Shown: positions 26,680 through 36,351 of the stretch, one piece after another | Layout of the letters: every line of letters begins with the position of its first letter | Numbering within the stretch: the first letter of the stretch is position 1 | Source of the DNA: Streptomyces iconiensis | GTDB taxonomy: Bacteria > Actinomycetota > Actinomycetes > Streptomycetales > Streptomycetaceae | DNA: 64,000 nucleotides | NCBI RefSeq assembly: GCF_028657195.3 | Contig: NZ_JANCPR020000043.1 | Span: forward strand, 16,529 to 80,528 | Reading direction: 5' to 3' | The notes under the pieces: model-generated | Databases searched by the model: none | Seen by the model: the letters and a program-made list of their open reading frames with translations, nothing else | What the model was told of the DNA's origin: nothing | Translations under genes and position numbers: made by a program

Positions 26680-28194
26680 TCAGGAACGCCGGCGTACGAC
26701 GGTCAGGACAGCGCCGCCTATCGCCACGAACGCGGCGGCCACGGCCGCGAACAGTGGAGCGTTGCTTCCGCCGGTCTGCGCGAGGTCCTGGCTGCCGCCC
26801 ATGACCGTGTCCCCGCCACCGCTTCCGCCACCGACCGTGGCGGGACGCTCGGCGCGCGCCGGTGCGCTCCGCTGGTCCAGCCCGCCCGCGGCTGCCGAGG
26901 TGGCGCAGTCGAGAACTCCGCTGAAGGTCCGCTCGTATCCGTTCGGTCCCGTGACCGGTATCCGGTAGGGCTGGTCCTCCTTGACCGGCACCGTGAGCGT
27001 CCCCTTGTCGCCTTGCTCGACCTCGTCCTTCTGACCGCCCACCCGGAGCGGGAACGGGGCGTCCCCGCTGTTGTCCACGGTGATGTCCACGCCCCCCTTC
27101 GCGCAGTTCTCCTCGGCCGTGGTGGCCGGTACGGGTCCGCCCTCGGCCCAGTTGACCGCCGCCGCCGAGGAGACGGTCGACTGGCTCGATCCGGCGAGGA
27201 CCTGGGTCTGGCTCTTGCCCCGGCCGCCCGACCCGGTGAACACCCGCCCGACCGGGATCTTCGTCGCCGCCTCCGCCGTCAGCGAAGCCGTTCCCGGGTC
27301 GATGTCCTCGGGCAGCTGGAAGTACAGCTCGGTGCCGTTGACGGCGGAGTCGACCGGCTCGCCCTTCTTGTCCACGACACGCACGCCCTGGGAGGTGGCG
27401 TGCGGGTCGGGCGCGAGGCTGACGGCGGGCGCGTTGGTCCGGACCGTGACGGGACCGGGCCGTTCACCGTTCCTGCCGGAGACCTCAGCCGGTTCGAGGG
27501 TGAGCGACGCCTTCGGCTCGGACATCCGCTTGGCCGCCTTCACCAGATGGTCGGCGAGCTTCTGGGCCGCCGGGTCACTGGCGGTGATCCGTACATGCTC
27601 CCGCGCACTGCCCTTGTGTGCGGCGTCCGCGCCGGTGCCTGCCCCCGCACCTGCCCTGCCGGCACCTGCCCGGGCGTCCGGCCCCTCTTCGGAGAACCGC
27701 CATATCGCGACCTGGGTCCCCGCAGCCGCGGTCTGCGGGGTGAGCCGCTTGGCGCCCGCCGCCTCGGCGAGGGCCTGGAGGTCGTTCATGCGGGGGTAGG
27801 AGTGTTCGAGGACCCAGCGGATCTTGCCCGCGTTCCGGTTGCCGTACAGGGACGAGGACTTCCACTCTCCTTCCTCGTAACGCGCCTGCTCCTGTATGGG
27901 GTTGAGCATGTCGACGCCGTAGGTCTGCAGGGTGCCGCCACCCTCGACCGTCATCTCGAAGAGTCCCGCGCTGATCTCCTGTCTCTCGCTGCCCGTGCGG
28001 ATCACCGCCTGGTCATGGGTCCTGAGCCCGTCGAGCGTGGCGCTGGCTCCGCCCCGCTGCCCGGACACGCCCTCGCCTGGCGCACCGCCGGCGGCGGCGG
28101 GGGCAGCGGTCGCCGCCATCCCCGCGGCACACAGTCCGGTGGTCGCCGCGACAGCAGCGAGACGGCCGGTCATCCGCCCGCGTACAGAAGTCAT
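26680..28194 (-). CDS. sortase-anchored thioester-domain surface protein, reactive Cys missing
   Basis: A 504-residue protein. A signal peptide (TGLCAAGMAATAAPAAA) is followed by a thioester domain (TED), recognisable from YEEGEWKSSSLYGNRNAGKI, the following WVLEHSYP and GTQVAIWRFS. A linker, beta-sandwich repeats and the sorting signal LAQTGG with a hydrophobic helix and RRRS tail complete it. LAxTG is the class E sortase motif of Streptomyces. TEDs form a Cys-Gln thioester that bonds covalently to host or surface amines. Q161 is present, but the cysteine expected in the YC(I/V)D motif is Gly93 (TYGVD, codon GGC). The protein should therefore be unable to form the thioester. Confidence 0.85.
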   Translation of the reverse strand: MTSVRGRMTGRLAAVAATTGLCAAGMAATAAPAAAGGAPGEGVSGQRGGASATLDGLRTHDQAVIRTGSERQEISAGLFEMTVEGGGTLQTYGVDMLNPIQEQARYEEGEWKSSSLYGNRNAGKIRWVLEHSYPRMNDLQALAEAAGAKRLTPQTAAAGTQVAIWRFSEEGPDARAGAGRAGAGAGTGADAAHKGSAREHVRITASDPAAQKLADHLVKAAKRMSEPKASLTLEPAEVSGRNGERPGPVTVRTNAPAVSLAPDPHATSQGVRVVDKKGEPVDSAVNGTELYFQLPEDIDPGTASLTAEAATKIPVGRVFTGSGGRGKSQTQVLAGSSQSTVSSAAAVNWAEGGPVPATTAEENCAKGGVDITVDNSGDAPFPLRVGGQKDEVEQGDKGTLTVPVKEDQPYRIPVTGPNGYERTFSGVLDCATSAAAGGLDQRSAPARAERPATVGGGSGGGDTVMGGSQDLAQTGGSNAPLFAAVAAAFVAIGGAVLTVVRRRS

Positions 28195-28373
28195 GGTCTT
28201 CCCCTCTTGGCCGGGGTGGCCCGCGCGTGGCCATCTCCCTGCCGCAAAGCTCTAACCCCCCGTCAGTACGCGACGGATAGTAGAGACGGAGGCACACCTC
28301 AGTCCCCAGGAACCCCGTCTGCCACGCGTTCCGAATCGGAATCGTTATCGCCGAATCCGACGGACCGGGACGA

Positions 28374-28955
28374 TCACGGCACGGGCCGCTGACCTGGAAT
28401 GTCTCCTTCCGCTGAGGCTCCCTCCTCTCCCGTGACCGTGCCGGCGGCGGTTCCGAGTGCGGTCCCGGTGGCGGCTTCACGACCCCTGCCGACGGTGGCG
28501 GCGACCGGCTCCGCGCTCACCGCCCATGGGTCGGTCCCGTCGGCGGCACCCGTCGCGTGCGTCCAGCTCCCAGCCACTACCGGCTCGCCTCCGGCCCGTG
28601 CGGCGCGCATGAAGACGGCCGTGCCGCGCGACAGGTCGTGCCCGACCGACGAGGCCGTCAGATCCGCGGCGAGAAGGCGCCTACCCTCGCGCTCCTCCTC
28701 CAGGATCCTCAACTGCCCCCGCACGATGACCGGCTCGCCCCGCGAGACCGACGACGCCACGTTCGTGGCCAGCGAGCGCCATGCCCACACCGTGTAGAAG
28801 CTGGTGAAGGCGTCGGTCCAATTCCCCCTCTGCCGGTCGAAGCGCCGCACCGTACTGGCGAGCCGGAACCTCGCCACCGGTACACCCGACGACGACGTCC
28901 GGTAGTCGACCGGTGTCGCCACATTCCCGGCGACCGTCGTATGTGTCTCGTTCAT
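28374..28955 (-). CDS. ssbB: single-stranded DNA-binding protein SsbB (sporulation-linked paralogue)
   Basis: About 193 residues from ATG 28955, with GGGGTGG upstream. An OB fold begins TTVAGNVATPVDYRTSSSGVPVARFRLAS and continues through FTSFYTVWAWRSLATNVASSVSRGEPVIVRGQLR, then LTASSVGHDLSRGTAVF. The acidic DDIPF-type tip of the housekeeping SSB is absent; the C-terminus is an unrelated Ala/Gly/Thr-rich tail. That fits SsbB, the Streptomyces paralogue used in chromosome segregation during sporulation. It lies next to dynB-dynA, also sporulation genes, which supports the assignment. Confidence 0.9.
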   Translation of the reverse strand: MNETHTTVAGNVATPVDYRTSSSGVPVARFRLASTVRRFDRQRGNWTDAFTSFYTVWAWRSLATNVASSVSRGEPVIVRGQLRILEEEREGRRLLAADLTASSVGHDLSRGTAVFMRAARAGGEPVVAGSWTHATGAADGTDPWAVSAEPVAATVGRGREAATGTALGTAAGTVTGEEGASAEGDIPGQRPVP

Positions 28956-29170
28956 ACCAACCACCCCCTGGCTCCCGTGCCTTCGGAACCAGAATGCGGC
29001 CGGGAGCGGATCTCCGGGGAAACGCCCTCAGATCTGTGGATTACCTGAGCGTTGTGGACAACCCGGCCCCTCGTGTGGGTGACCGGGATGACCGGCCGCC
29101 CCGGTCACCGACGGGACGAAGACACCGTCCCAGCGGCTCCCGTCACACCACCTGACCAGCCACTACGCCC

Positions 29171-31888
29171 CTACGCCCGCACCACTCCGGCAGCGATGGC
29201 GTACTGTTCGCGCACCTCGCGGTAGCGCATCAACTCGGTGGCCACCGGCTCCAGCACCCGCGTCCTTCCGCAGCCCGCCGCCAGTCTCCGCAGCCTGCGC
29301 TCCTCCTCCAGCCCGTAGGCCCGCGCAGGCCCGCGCGCCATCGCCCGGCATCCCCACGCCAGCAGCGGTCCGCCCGCCGTCGCCGCGAGGAACAGCGCAC
29401 ACGGCGCCAGCGCCCCGCCGAGGTTCCCGCCGCCGAACGCCACCATGGCCACCGCCCACACCACGCTCAGCACCTGCGTCCCCAGCAACAGCCCCTGGCC
29501 CACGCGCGCCGCCGTCCACCACGGAGGACGCGGTGGGCGCGACGGACGTGCGGCGCCCGCGGCACGCGGTGGCCGCAGCACGCGCGGGGCCCGCGGCGTG
29601 CCCTCGCCCCGAGGCTGCGCCACACCGTCAGCGTCGCCAACACCGGCACCGGCACCGGCACCGGCACCGGCGTGAACGTCAGCACCGGCGGCATCGCCCG
29701 GCTCAGCACCGTCGTCCCGCGATGCGGAACCAGGCTGAGGCACGGGCTCCGGAACGGCGCCCTCCGGCCCCTCCGCCCGGCCCGTGTGCGCGGCCCGTTC
29801 CGCCTGTCCGCCCCGTGCGCCCTCTCCCCTGCCCGCGCCGACCGCCCCCACCTCCATGACCGCGTCCAGCGCCTCCGGCAGTCCGGCCGCACCGCGCCGC
29901 GCCGACTCCCGTACGGTCCGCGCCCAGGCGTCCGGCAGGCCGTACGCGGCGGCGTCCGCCAGTTCCCGTACCGCCTGCGCCACTACGGGCCGTGCCGCGC
30001 GGGCATGTTGCAGGCTCTCGCGCGGCCTCGCCACCCGGGAGACCGTTCCGCGCGCTTCGGCCCGTGTGCACGAAGCCCCGCCCGCCGCCGAACGGTCCCG
30101 CGCCGAACCGTCCACGGCCGCACGGTCCCCCGTCGCCGTACCCGTGGCGTCCCCCCGTACGGCGTCCTTTCGTAGCGACTCATCCCGTACCGCCTCACCC
30201 CGTACGGCGTCGTTCCTGGACAGGGCCGTGCGGGCGCTGTAACGGCGGAGCAGTCGTACCCATGGGGTCGCGGAGGCGTGTCCGGCCTGGCGGAGCCAGG
30301 CGCGTTCCGCGGCCTGCCCCGCCGCTGCCGCGCCGACGGCGATGGCGAGGCGGTCCTCGAAGTCCTCCCGCGCGGGTTCGGTGAGTCCCGGCGCCCCGCC
30401 GATACCGGGGTCCGCGTACACGGGCTGGAGCCGTTCCATCGCTCCGTCCAGGTCGGCGTTCAACCGGAGAACGGCGGCGCGCTGGGCCGTGACGAACTCG
30501 CCCAACTCCTCGCGGAGCAGGGCGACGCCCTCTCCCGTGAGCGCGGAAGCGGAGAGGACGGCGGCGCCCGGCTCGCCGTGTTCGCCGAGTGCCATGCCGT
30601 CCTCGTCCAGCAGCCGCCGCAGGTCGTCCAGAACGGCGTCGACGGCGTCCGAGGTGAGCCGGTCGGTCTGGTTGAGGACGATGAAGGTGACCTCGGCGTG
30701 TCCTGCCAGCCGCCGCAGGTACTGCTCGTGCAGCACGGCGTCGGCGTACTTCTCCGGGTCGACGACCCACACGACGGCGTCGACCAGTTCCAGCATCCGG
30801 TCGACCTGTTCGCGGTGGTCCTTCGCCACGGAGTCGTGGTCGGGCAGGTCCACCAGTACGAGGCCGCTGAGCGCGCCGTCGCGGGTCCTGTGGCGCGCGT
30901 GAGCCGGAATGCCCAGCCTGTCGAGCAGCCCGTCGGCCCCGTCGGCGCCAGCGGCCTCCCACGTGCAGGAGACCGGCGCGGCCGTGGTGGGGCGGCGCAT
31001 GGCGACCTCCGAGAACCGCGCTCCCGTCAGGGCGTTGAACAGGGAGGACTTGCCACTGCCCGTGGCCCCCGCGAGCGCGACCGTCGTGTAGGCGCGGGGC
31101 AGGCCCCGGCGTGCGGCTGCCGCGTCCAGCACTCGTCCCGCCTCGGCCAGCACCTCGCCGTCGAGCCGCGTACGGGAGAGGCCGACCAGTTCGCGCAGCG
31201 CGCCGAGGCGCTGGCGCAGCACGTCCTCCCCGGCCTTCCGCTCAGTCGCTTCCCGCTCGGGCCGCTCGGGCCGCCCGACCCGCTCCGGCCGCTCGGCCGG
31301 GCCACTGTGCTCGGCCGTCTCGCTCCGCCCGGCCCCTTCGATGTCCAGGGCCACCGCTTCGTGCCCGTCCGCCCGCTCCCCCACGTTCGTTCCTCCTTGG
31401 CCCTCGGTTTCGGCGCACGGGATGGTGGCTGCGTAGTGGTGCGCCGGATGCTGCGCACGCCGCTCGGTCAGTGGTGCGTTTCCGGACATGGGAGCGGGCG
31501 CCGCGGGCCGGACCACCGGCGCTCTACGGGCAATCAGTCCGTCGCCCCAGGGGGTCCCACGGGTCTCGCCCTCACCTGGGGAGGTGCCCGGCGCGCTGTC
31601 GGGGCGTGCGTCGTCCCCGGCTTCGCACACGGCGTCCTCGGCGTCCTCGGCGTCCTCGGCGTCGCGCTCCCCGTCCCCGCCTCCGTACGCCGCCGCCGGG
31701 TCTGTGTCTACCGGTCCGCCCTTTTTCAGGGGCGGCGGTGCGGCGCTCCATTGGGTGTCCGGATCGTCTGAGTGCGCGCCCGGTGCGTTGTTTCCTTCGG
31801 CTTCGACGGGCGGTACGGGCGGTGCGCTCGGCCCGGTATGCGGTTCGCTGTGCCGTGTGCACAGTCCGGCATCGGTGGAAGCCACCAT
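29171..31888 (-). CDS. dynB: dynamin-like GTPase with membrane helices (DynB-like)
   Basis: About 905 residues from ATG 31888, two bases after the previous stop. A long disordered N-terminus precedes a GTPase domain: P-loop AGATGSGKSSLFNAL, switch RPTTAAPVSC, G3 LVDLPDHDS, G4 NQTD. A helical middle and a low-complexity region follow, then two membrane helices (GLLLGTQVLSVVWAVAMVAF and APCALFLAATAGGPLLAW). Bacterial dynamin DynB of Streptomyces is the membrane-integrated partner that recruits DynA and stabilises FtsZ rings during sporulation septation. Arrangement, domains and neighbourhood (ssbB) agree. The repeated AEDAEDAEDA stretch and the (AG)n run near residue 750 are expanded simple repeats. 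Confidence 0.85.
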   Translation of the reverse strand: MVASTDAGLCTRHSEPHTGPSAPPVPPVEAEGNNAPGAHSDDPDTQWSAAPPPLKKGGPVDTDPAAAYGGGDGERDAEDAEDAEDAVCEAGDDARPDSAPGTSPGEGETRGTPWGDGLIARRAPVVRPAAPAPMSGNAPLTERRAQHPAHHYAATIPCAETEGQGGTNVGERADGHEAVALDIEGAGRSETAEHSGPAERPERVGRPERPEREATERKAGEDVLRQRLGALRELVGLSRTRLDGEVLAEAGRVLDAAAARRGLPRAYTTVALAGATGSGKSSLFNALTGARFSEVAMRRPTTAAPVSCTWEAAGADGADGLLDRLGIPAHARHRTRDGALSGLVLVDLPDHDSVAKDHREQVDRMLELVDAVVWVVDPEKYADAVLHEQYLRRLAGHAEVTFIVLNQTDRLTSDAVDAVLDDLRRLLDEDGMALGEHGEPGAAVLSASALTGEGVALLREELGEFVTAQRAAVLRLNADLDGAMERLQPVYADPGIGGAPGLTEPAREDFEDRLAIAVGAAAAGQAAERAWLRQAGHASATPWVRLLRRYSARTALSRNDAVRGEAVRDESLRKDAVRGDATGTATGDRAAVDGSARDRSAAGGASCTRAEARGTVSRVARPRESLQHARAARPVVAQAVRELADAAAYGLPDAWARTVRESARRGAAGLPEALDAVMEVGAVGAGRGEGARGGQAERAAHTGRAEGPEGAVPEPVPQPGSASRDDGAEPGDAAGADVHAGAGAGAGAGVGDADGVAQPRGEGTPRAPRVLRPPRAAGAARPSRPPRPPWWTAARVGQGLLLGTQVLSVVWAVAMVAFGGGNLGGALAPCALFLAATAGGPLLAWGCRAMARGPARAYGLEEERRLRRLAAGCGRTRVLEPVATELMRYREVREQYAIAAGVVRA

Positions 31889-31890
31889 GG

Positions 31891-33909
31891 TCACCTCTCC
31901 CTCTGCGCGCTCTCCAGGCCGCGCGCCCTGTGCGTCGGCTGGAGGGTGCGGGCCGCCTCCGCCTTGCTCAGCAGGGAGAACGCGGCAACCAGTTCCATCT
32001 GTGGTTCCGGGCCCGCGTCGAGCGCGTCCAGGGGGGCGAGGCGCCTGTCGCGCTCCCCGTAGAGGACACGTTCCACGCACCCGTTCAGCAGTTCCGCGCA
32101 GCGTTCCCGTAGTGCTCGCGCGGACTCCTCGCCGAGGAGGGCGGACAGCGCCGCTTCCGCGCCCTCCGCGCGGCGCCCGCCCAGGAGCGCGGCGGCCAGG
32201 AGCCCGGCCACTCTTTCCGTCTCGCCGTCGGGACCGCTGGAGGCGCGACCTGTAGCGCGCAGTTCGTCGTCGGCCAGTTCTTCCACGCACCGCCGCCACC
32301 TGCGTACGAGTACGCCGATCCGGCCGTGCCCCTCCGCGCCCGCCAGCGCGGGCGGTACGGGGAGATCGAGCGCGGGTTCGCCGCGCCGTACGGTGGCGAT
32401 CCGTTCGTCGGCCGCCGCGACAGCGCCAGTGAGGAGCGCGGTGAGCCCCTCGGTGAACGCGTCGAAGAGTTCTTCACCGCCGCTGTCCCGGGGAAAACCG
32501 CGCCAGTGCGCCTCGGCATCGCCTGCCAGTAGTTCGCCGTCCGCGATGCGCACCTGTAGTCGCTCACCGGCTCTCTCGTAGGCCGCGTCCACTTGCTGGG
32601 CGAGACGCAGCGCCGCCGCGTACTGCGCTGCCGAGGCCCCCGCGAGCGAGGCGATACGGGAGCGGAGCGAGTCGACCGCGCCGGCAGCCGTACGGCCCGC
32701 CGCCTCGCTCCTGGCCTCTACGGTCCTCGCCCTGCGCTCCAGCCACTCGCGCAGCCCAGCGACCGCAGAGACGGGCAGCAGGCCCGAGCCGCCCGCGGAC
32801 TCGGGCAGCTCGGGAATCGTGAACCGGGGCACCTCACCCAGCCCTTCGCGCTCCAGCAGCAACCGGTACTGGCCCGCCACCTCGGCCGCGACCTGGTGGG
32901 GTACCCGGTCGAGAACGGTGGCGAGAGTGACGTCGTACTCCTTGGCCGTACGCAGCAGATGCCAGGGAACCGCGTCCCCGTAGCGCGCAGCTGTTGTGAC
33001 CAGGACCCAGATGTCGGCCGCGCAGATCAGTTCGGCGGCGAGGTCACGGTTGCGGGCAACCAGGGAGTCGATGTCGGGAGCGTCGAGCAGCGCGAGGCCG
33101 CGGGGCAGACCCGAATCGATCTCCAGCCGGAGCGCGCGCCCACCGGACTCGGCCTCACTACCGGAGCCGCAACCGATGCCCGAGCCGGTGAAGGTGCCGG
33201 TGCCGGAGTCAAGATCGAGGCCGAGATCGAGATCGAGGTCGGGCTCGGTGCCGAGATCGAGGCCGCTGCCCGCCTCCGTGTTCACCGCGTGTGCGTGTGC
33301 GTGTGCGTACGCGTACTCGTCCGTGTCCGCGTACGTCAGGGGACCCGGCGCCTGTCCCTGTCCGCCGTCCTGACGGCGCGAGTACGGGTGGGGCCCGGGA
33401 TACGGGCGGGTGTCCGGGGAGGAGGGAGAGCCCGGGTAGGAGCGGGCTCCGGGGTACGGGTGCGCGCCGGAGCCCGCTCCGGGCGCCTCGGGGGAGCCGC
33501 CGGGAGTGCCGACGGGGCTGGTCTCCTGGCGGGGTACCCACACCCGTTCCAGGCGGGGCAGCACACGTCGGCCCACGAACCACGAGCGGTCGTCCGGGTG
33601 ACAGACCAGCACCGGCGTGTGTGTTGTCGGCCGCAGAACGCCCGCCTCGCTGACTCTGCGGCCCACGAGCGAGTTCACGAGCGTCGACTTGCCCGCGCCC
33701 GTCGAGCCCCCGATCACCGCGAGCAGCGGGGCCTCGGGGGTGCGCAGGCGCGGAACGAGGTAGTCGTCGAGCTGCGCCAGCAGTTCCGCCCGGGAACGAC
33801 GAGCGCGCTCGGCCCCCGGAAGCGGGAGCGGAAAGCGGGCGGCGGCGACACGCTCGCGCAGTGCGGTGAGCGCGTCGAGCAGGTCGGGCCGTACGTCCAA
33901 GATCGCCAC
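31891..33909 (-). CDS. dynA: dynamin-like GTPase (DynA-like)
   Basis: About 672 residues from GTG 33909. A longer frame to GTG 33954 exists, but its codons are A/T-rich at third positions, unlike the gene. P-loop GGSTGAGKSTLVNSL, switch RPTTHTPVLV and G3 LLDAPDIDS are clear; the G4 position (ATVLDRVP) departs from NKxD. An internal low-complexity insert (PGARSYPGSPSSPDTRPYPG; DLDLGLDL) splits the GTPase domain after switch I. There are no membrane helices, as expected for the peripheral partner DynA. It is the first gene of the dynA-dynB operon, which supports sporulation-specific cell division. Confidence 0.82.
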   Translation of the reverse strand: MAILDVRPDLLDALTALRERVAAARFPLPLPGAERARRSRAELLAQLDDYLVPRLRTPEAPLLAVIGGSTGAGKSTLVNSLVGRRVSEAGVLRPTTHTPVLVCHPDDRSWFVGRRVLPRLERVWVPRQETSPVGTPGGSPEAPGAGSGAHPYPGARSYPGSPSSPDTRPYPGPHPYSRRQDGGQGQAPGPLTYADTDEYAYAHAHAHAVNTEAGSGLDLGTEPDLDLDLGLDLDSGTGTFTGSGIGCGSGSEAESGGRALRLEIDSGLPRGLALLDAPDIDSLVARNRDLAAELICAADIWVLVTTAARYGDAVPWHLLRTAKEYDVTLATVLDRVPHQVAAEVAGQYRLLLEREGLGEVPRFTIPELPESAGGSGLLPVSAVAGLREWLERRARTVEARSEAAGRTAAGAVDSLRSRIASLAGASAAQYAAALRLAQQVDAAYERAGERLQVRIADGELLAGDAEAHWRGFPRDSGGEELFDAFTEGLTALLTGAVAAADERIATVRRGEPALDLPVPPALAGAEGHGRIGVLVRRWRRCVEELADDELRATGRASSGPDGETERVAGLLAAALLGGRRAEGAEAALSALLGEESARALRERCAELLNGCVERVLYGERDRRLAPLDALDAGPEPQMELVAAFSLLSKAEAARTLQPTHRARGLESAQRER

Positions 33910-34239
33910 ATGTGCAGAATGCCCAATTTTGAGGCGTTTTTGAAGCCTATCCACGATGGATCCCTGCGAAAAAGGTGGCTTTCGCCAGGCAATGGACCTG
34001 TTCACCCCGCATGACCCACCTGCAACCCGGCCGCACCCATAACGACTGAGCAACACCCGCACCGCACACCGCCAAAAGCAATGCGTAAATCGCACCCGCC
34101 TGCGATTATCGGGACCGCTTCACTGAACCTCCACATGGCATCGCGGAGGTGAAGCGAGCAGGACGAGCCTCCCGGCCCCCTATCCTTGACCCCGCCATGG
34201 TCACTCTGGGGGCGAGCCCGCCCACCGCGACGGAGACCG
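33910..34239. other. A/T-rich leader region upstream of dynA, with hairpins and a 28-codon frame
   Basis: This stretch is clearly richer in A and T than its surroundings (AATTTTGAGGCGTTTTTGAAG; GCGTAAATCGC). It contains the inverted repeats GCGAAA/TTTCGC near 33967-33986 and AATCGC/GCGATT at 34088-34093 and 34102-34107. A plus-strand frame at 33956-34042 could encode a 28-residue peptide (MDPCEKGGFRQAMDLFTPHD...), antisense to the dynA leader. No assignment is possible. The dynA promoter must lie here. Confidence 0.45.
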
Positions 34240-34312
34240 GCCCCCGTAGCTCAGTGGATAGAGCAGGTGCCTTCTAAGCACTTGGCCGCAGGTTCGAGTC
34301 CTGCCGGGGGCA
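34240..34312 (+). tRNA. tRNA-Arg (anticodon TCT)
   Basis: A 73-nt cloverleaf. Acceptor GCCCCCG pairs with CGGGGGC, discriminator A. The D arm is GCTC/GAGC, the anticodon stem GGTGC/GCACT with loop CTTCTAA (anticodon TCT), and the T arm GCAGG-TTCGAGT-CCTGC. CCA is not encoded. It reads AGA codons, which are rare in this genome. Confidence 0.96.
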
Positions 34313-34550
34313 CACTCACAGCCTCACCAGCGAAAGCGCGGGTGGGGCTTTCGTATGCGCGCACATTCCGGTCCTCCGGTGGGTCCATCCGGTCCTGCGG
34401 TGAGGCCGTGCGCTGTGCTCTCGGCCGCGTCGGCGCACGGCGCCGTGCGCATCGCTGAGACGGACAGGGTGGCCGAGGGGTCTGGTGGCGGCCCGGGTGA
34501 CCGGCCCTTACCGTGGCTGAGGGGGATCTCTGATCAAAGAGGTGTTTCCC

Positions 34551-35246
34551 GTGGCGGACAAGCCCGCAGTTGTTCTGGTGCACGGTTTCTGGGGCGGCGC
34601 AGCCCACTGGGCGAAGGTCGTCGTTGAATTGCGCAAGCGAGGGTTCACTTCGCTGCAGGCGGTGGAGAACCCGTTGACCTCGCTGGCCGACGACGCCGAA
34701 CGCACCCGGAAGATGGTCAGGCAGATCGAAGGGCCGGTGCTGCTCGTCGGGCACTCCTACGGCGGCGCGGTCATCACCGAGGCCGGTGACCTGCCGAACG
34801 TGGCCGGGCTGGTCTACATCGCCGCGTTCGCACCCGACGCGAACGAGAGCCCGGGGCAGATCAGCGAAGAGAAGCCGCCGGCGGCGTTCGAGAACATCGC
34901 CCCGGACTCCGACGGCTTTTTGTGGATCGCGCAGGACAAGTTCCACGAGAGTTTCTGCCAGGACCTGGCCGCCGATGAGGCACTGGTCATGGCGGTGACC
35001 CAGAAAGCTCCGCTGAGCCCTGCCTTCGGCGACAACGTGACCGCACCGGCCTGGCGGTCCAAGCCCGTCTGGTATCAGGTCTCCGCAGCCGACCGGATGA
35101 TCCATCCGGACAACGAACGTCGCATGGCCCAGCGGATGAATCCCCGCAAGACCATCGAACTCGACGCCAGTCACGCCTCACTCGCCTCTCAGCCTGTCCC
35201 GGTCAGCGACCTGATCGCGGAGGCCGCGAACGACCTCGCGGGGTAG
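34551..35246 (+). CDS. alpha/beta hydrolase, cytosolic
   Basis: About 231 residues from GTG 34551 (AGAGG 8 bp upstream). The fold is shown by VVLVHGFWGGAAHW (oxyanion HG), nucleophile elbow GHSYGG and the C-terminal catalytic histidine in LDASHASL. No signal peptide. It belongs to the small esterase-like group (pyrethroid hydrolase/EstC type). It is closely similar over its length to the secreted hydrolase at 39287-40177. It is not in an operon; its 3' end runs into a 22-bp repeat array and a terminator. Confidence 0.9.
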   Translation: MADKPAVVLVHGFWGGAAHWAKVVVELRKRGFTSLQAVENPLTSLADDAERTRKMVRQIEGPVLLVGHSYGGAVITEAGDLPNVAGLVYIAAFAPDANESPGQISEEKPPAAFENIAPDSDGFLWIAQDKFHESFCQDLAADEALVMAVTQKAPLSPAFGDNVTAPAWRSKPVWYQVSAADRMIHPDNERRMAQRMNPRKTIELDASHASLASQPVPVSDLIAEAANDLAG

Positions 35247-35333
35247 CGCGAACGACCTCCGGGGGGAGTGCGAACGACCTCCGGGGGGAGTGCGAACGAC
35301 CTCGTGGAGCACGCGAATGACCTCGTGGAGCAG
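35226..35333. repeat. five tandem ~22-bp repeats at the 3' end of the hydrolase gene
   Basis: Units start at 35226, 35248, 35270, 35292 and 35313, each opening GCGAACGACCTC (last GCGAATGACCTC). The first unit is coding and contains the hydrolase stop codon; the others follow it. The period is not a multiple of three and there are no variable spacers, so this is a minisatellite and not a CRISPR array. Confidence 0.88.
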
Positions 35334-35359
35334 AAGAGGGCCTCCCCCGCCCTGCACGT

Positions 35360-35401
35360 GACTGCGCCCCGCCTCTCCTCCCGGAGAGCCGGGGCGCAGT
35401 C
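35360..35401. terminator. hairpin terminator
   Basis: GACTGCGCCCCG (35360-35371) pairs with CGGGGCGCAGTC (35390-35401), and an inner CTCTCC/GGAGAG extends the stem. It lies between the hydrolase (plus) and the convergent oxidoreductase (minus). Confidence 0.8.
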
Positions 35402-35521
35402 GTCGCGCCGGAAAGGGGCACCTGTGCGGCATGTGTGCGGGGCCGTTACGCCCATTCCGGGCGAGGGCCTGGCGCTTCCGCCACCGGCGGCAAGGGGCAA
35501 GTGCGGGGCTGCTCCGGACCG

Positions 35522-36253
<732 letters not shown>

Positions 36254-36280
36254 GGAGCAGCCCTTTCGCCGGCGTGCTTA

Positions 36281-36313
36281 CCTTATGCCGTAAGGTAGCC
36301 TTATACTGTAAGG
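36281..36313. promoter_or_regulatory. two tandem TetR operator palindromes
   Basis: CCTTATGCCGTAAGG (36281-36295) and CCTTATACTGTAAGG (36299-36313) are near-identical 15-bp inverted repeats, 18 bp apart centre to centre. They lie in the divergent promoter region and could bind two TetR dimers. Confidence 0.8.
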
Positions 36314-36351
36314 CGGTCAAGGGGAGCGAGAAAGAAGGGAAGGAGGAGTGC

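Noticed and set aside
33909..33954. Extending dynA to GTG 33954
   Set aside because: The extra codons (CTT, CAA, AAA, ATT, TCT) are unlike the rest of the gene at third positions, so this is probably untranslated leader, although an AGGGA does precede it.
35226..35333. Short regularly spaced repeats as a CRISPR array
   Set aside because: Units are directly adjacent with no unique spacers and no cas genes are present. The same applies to the arrays at 48097 and 56989.
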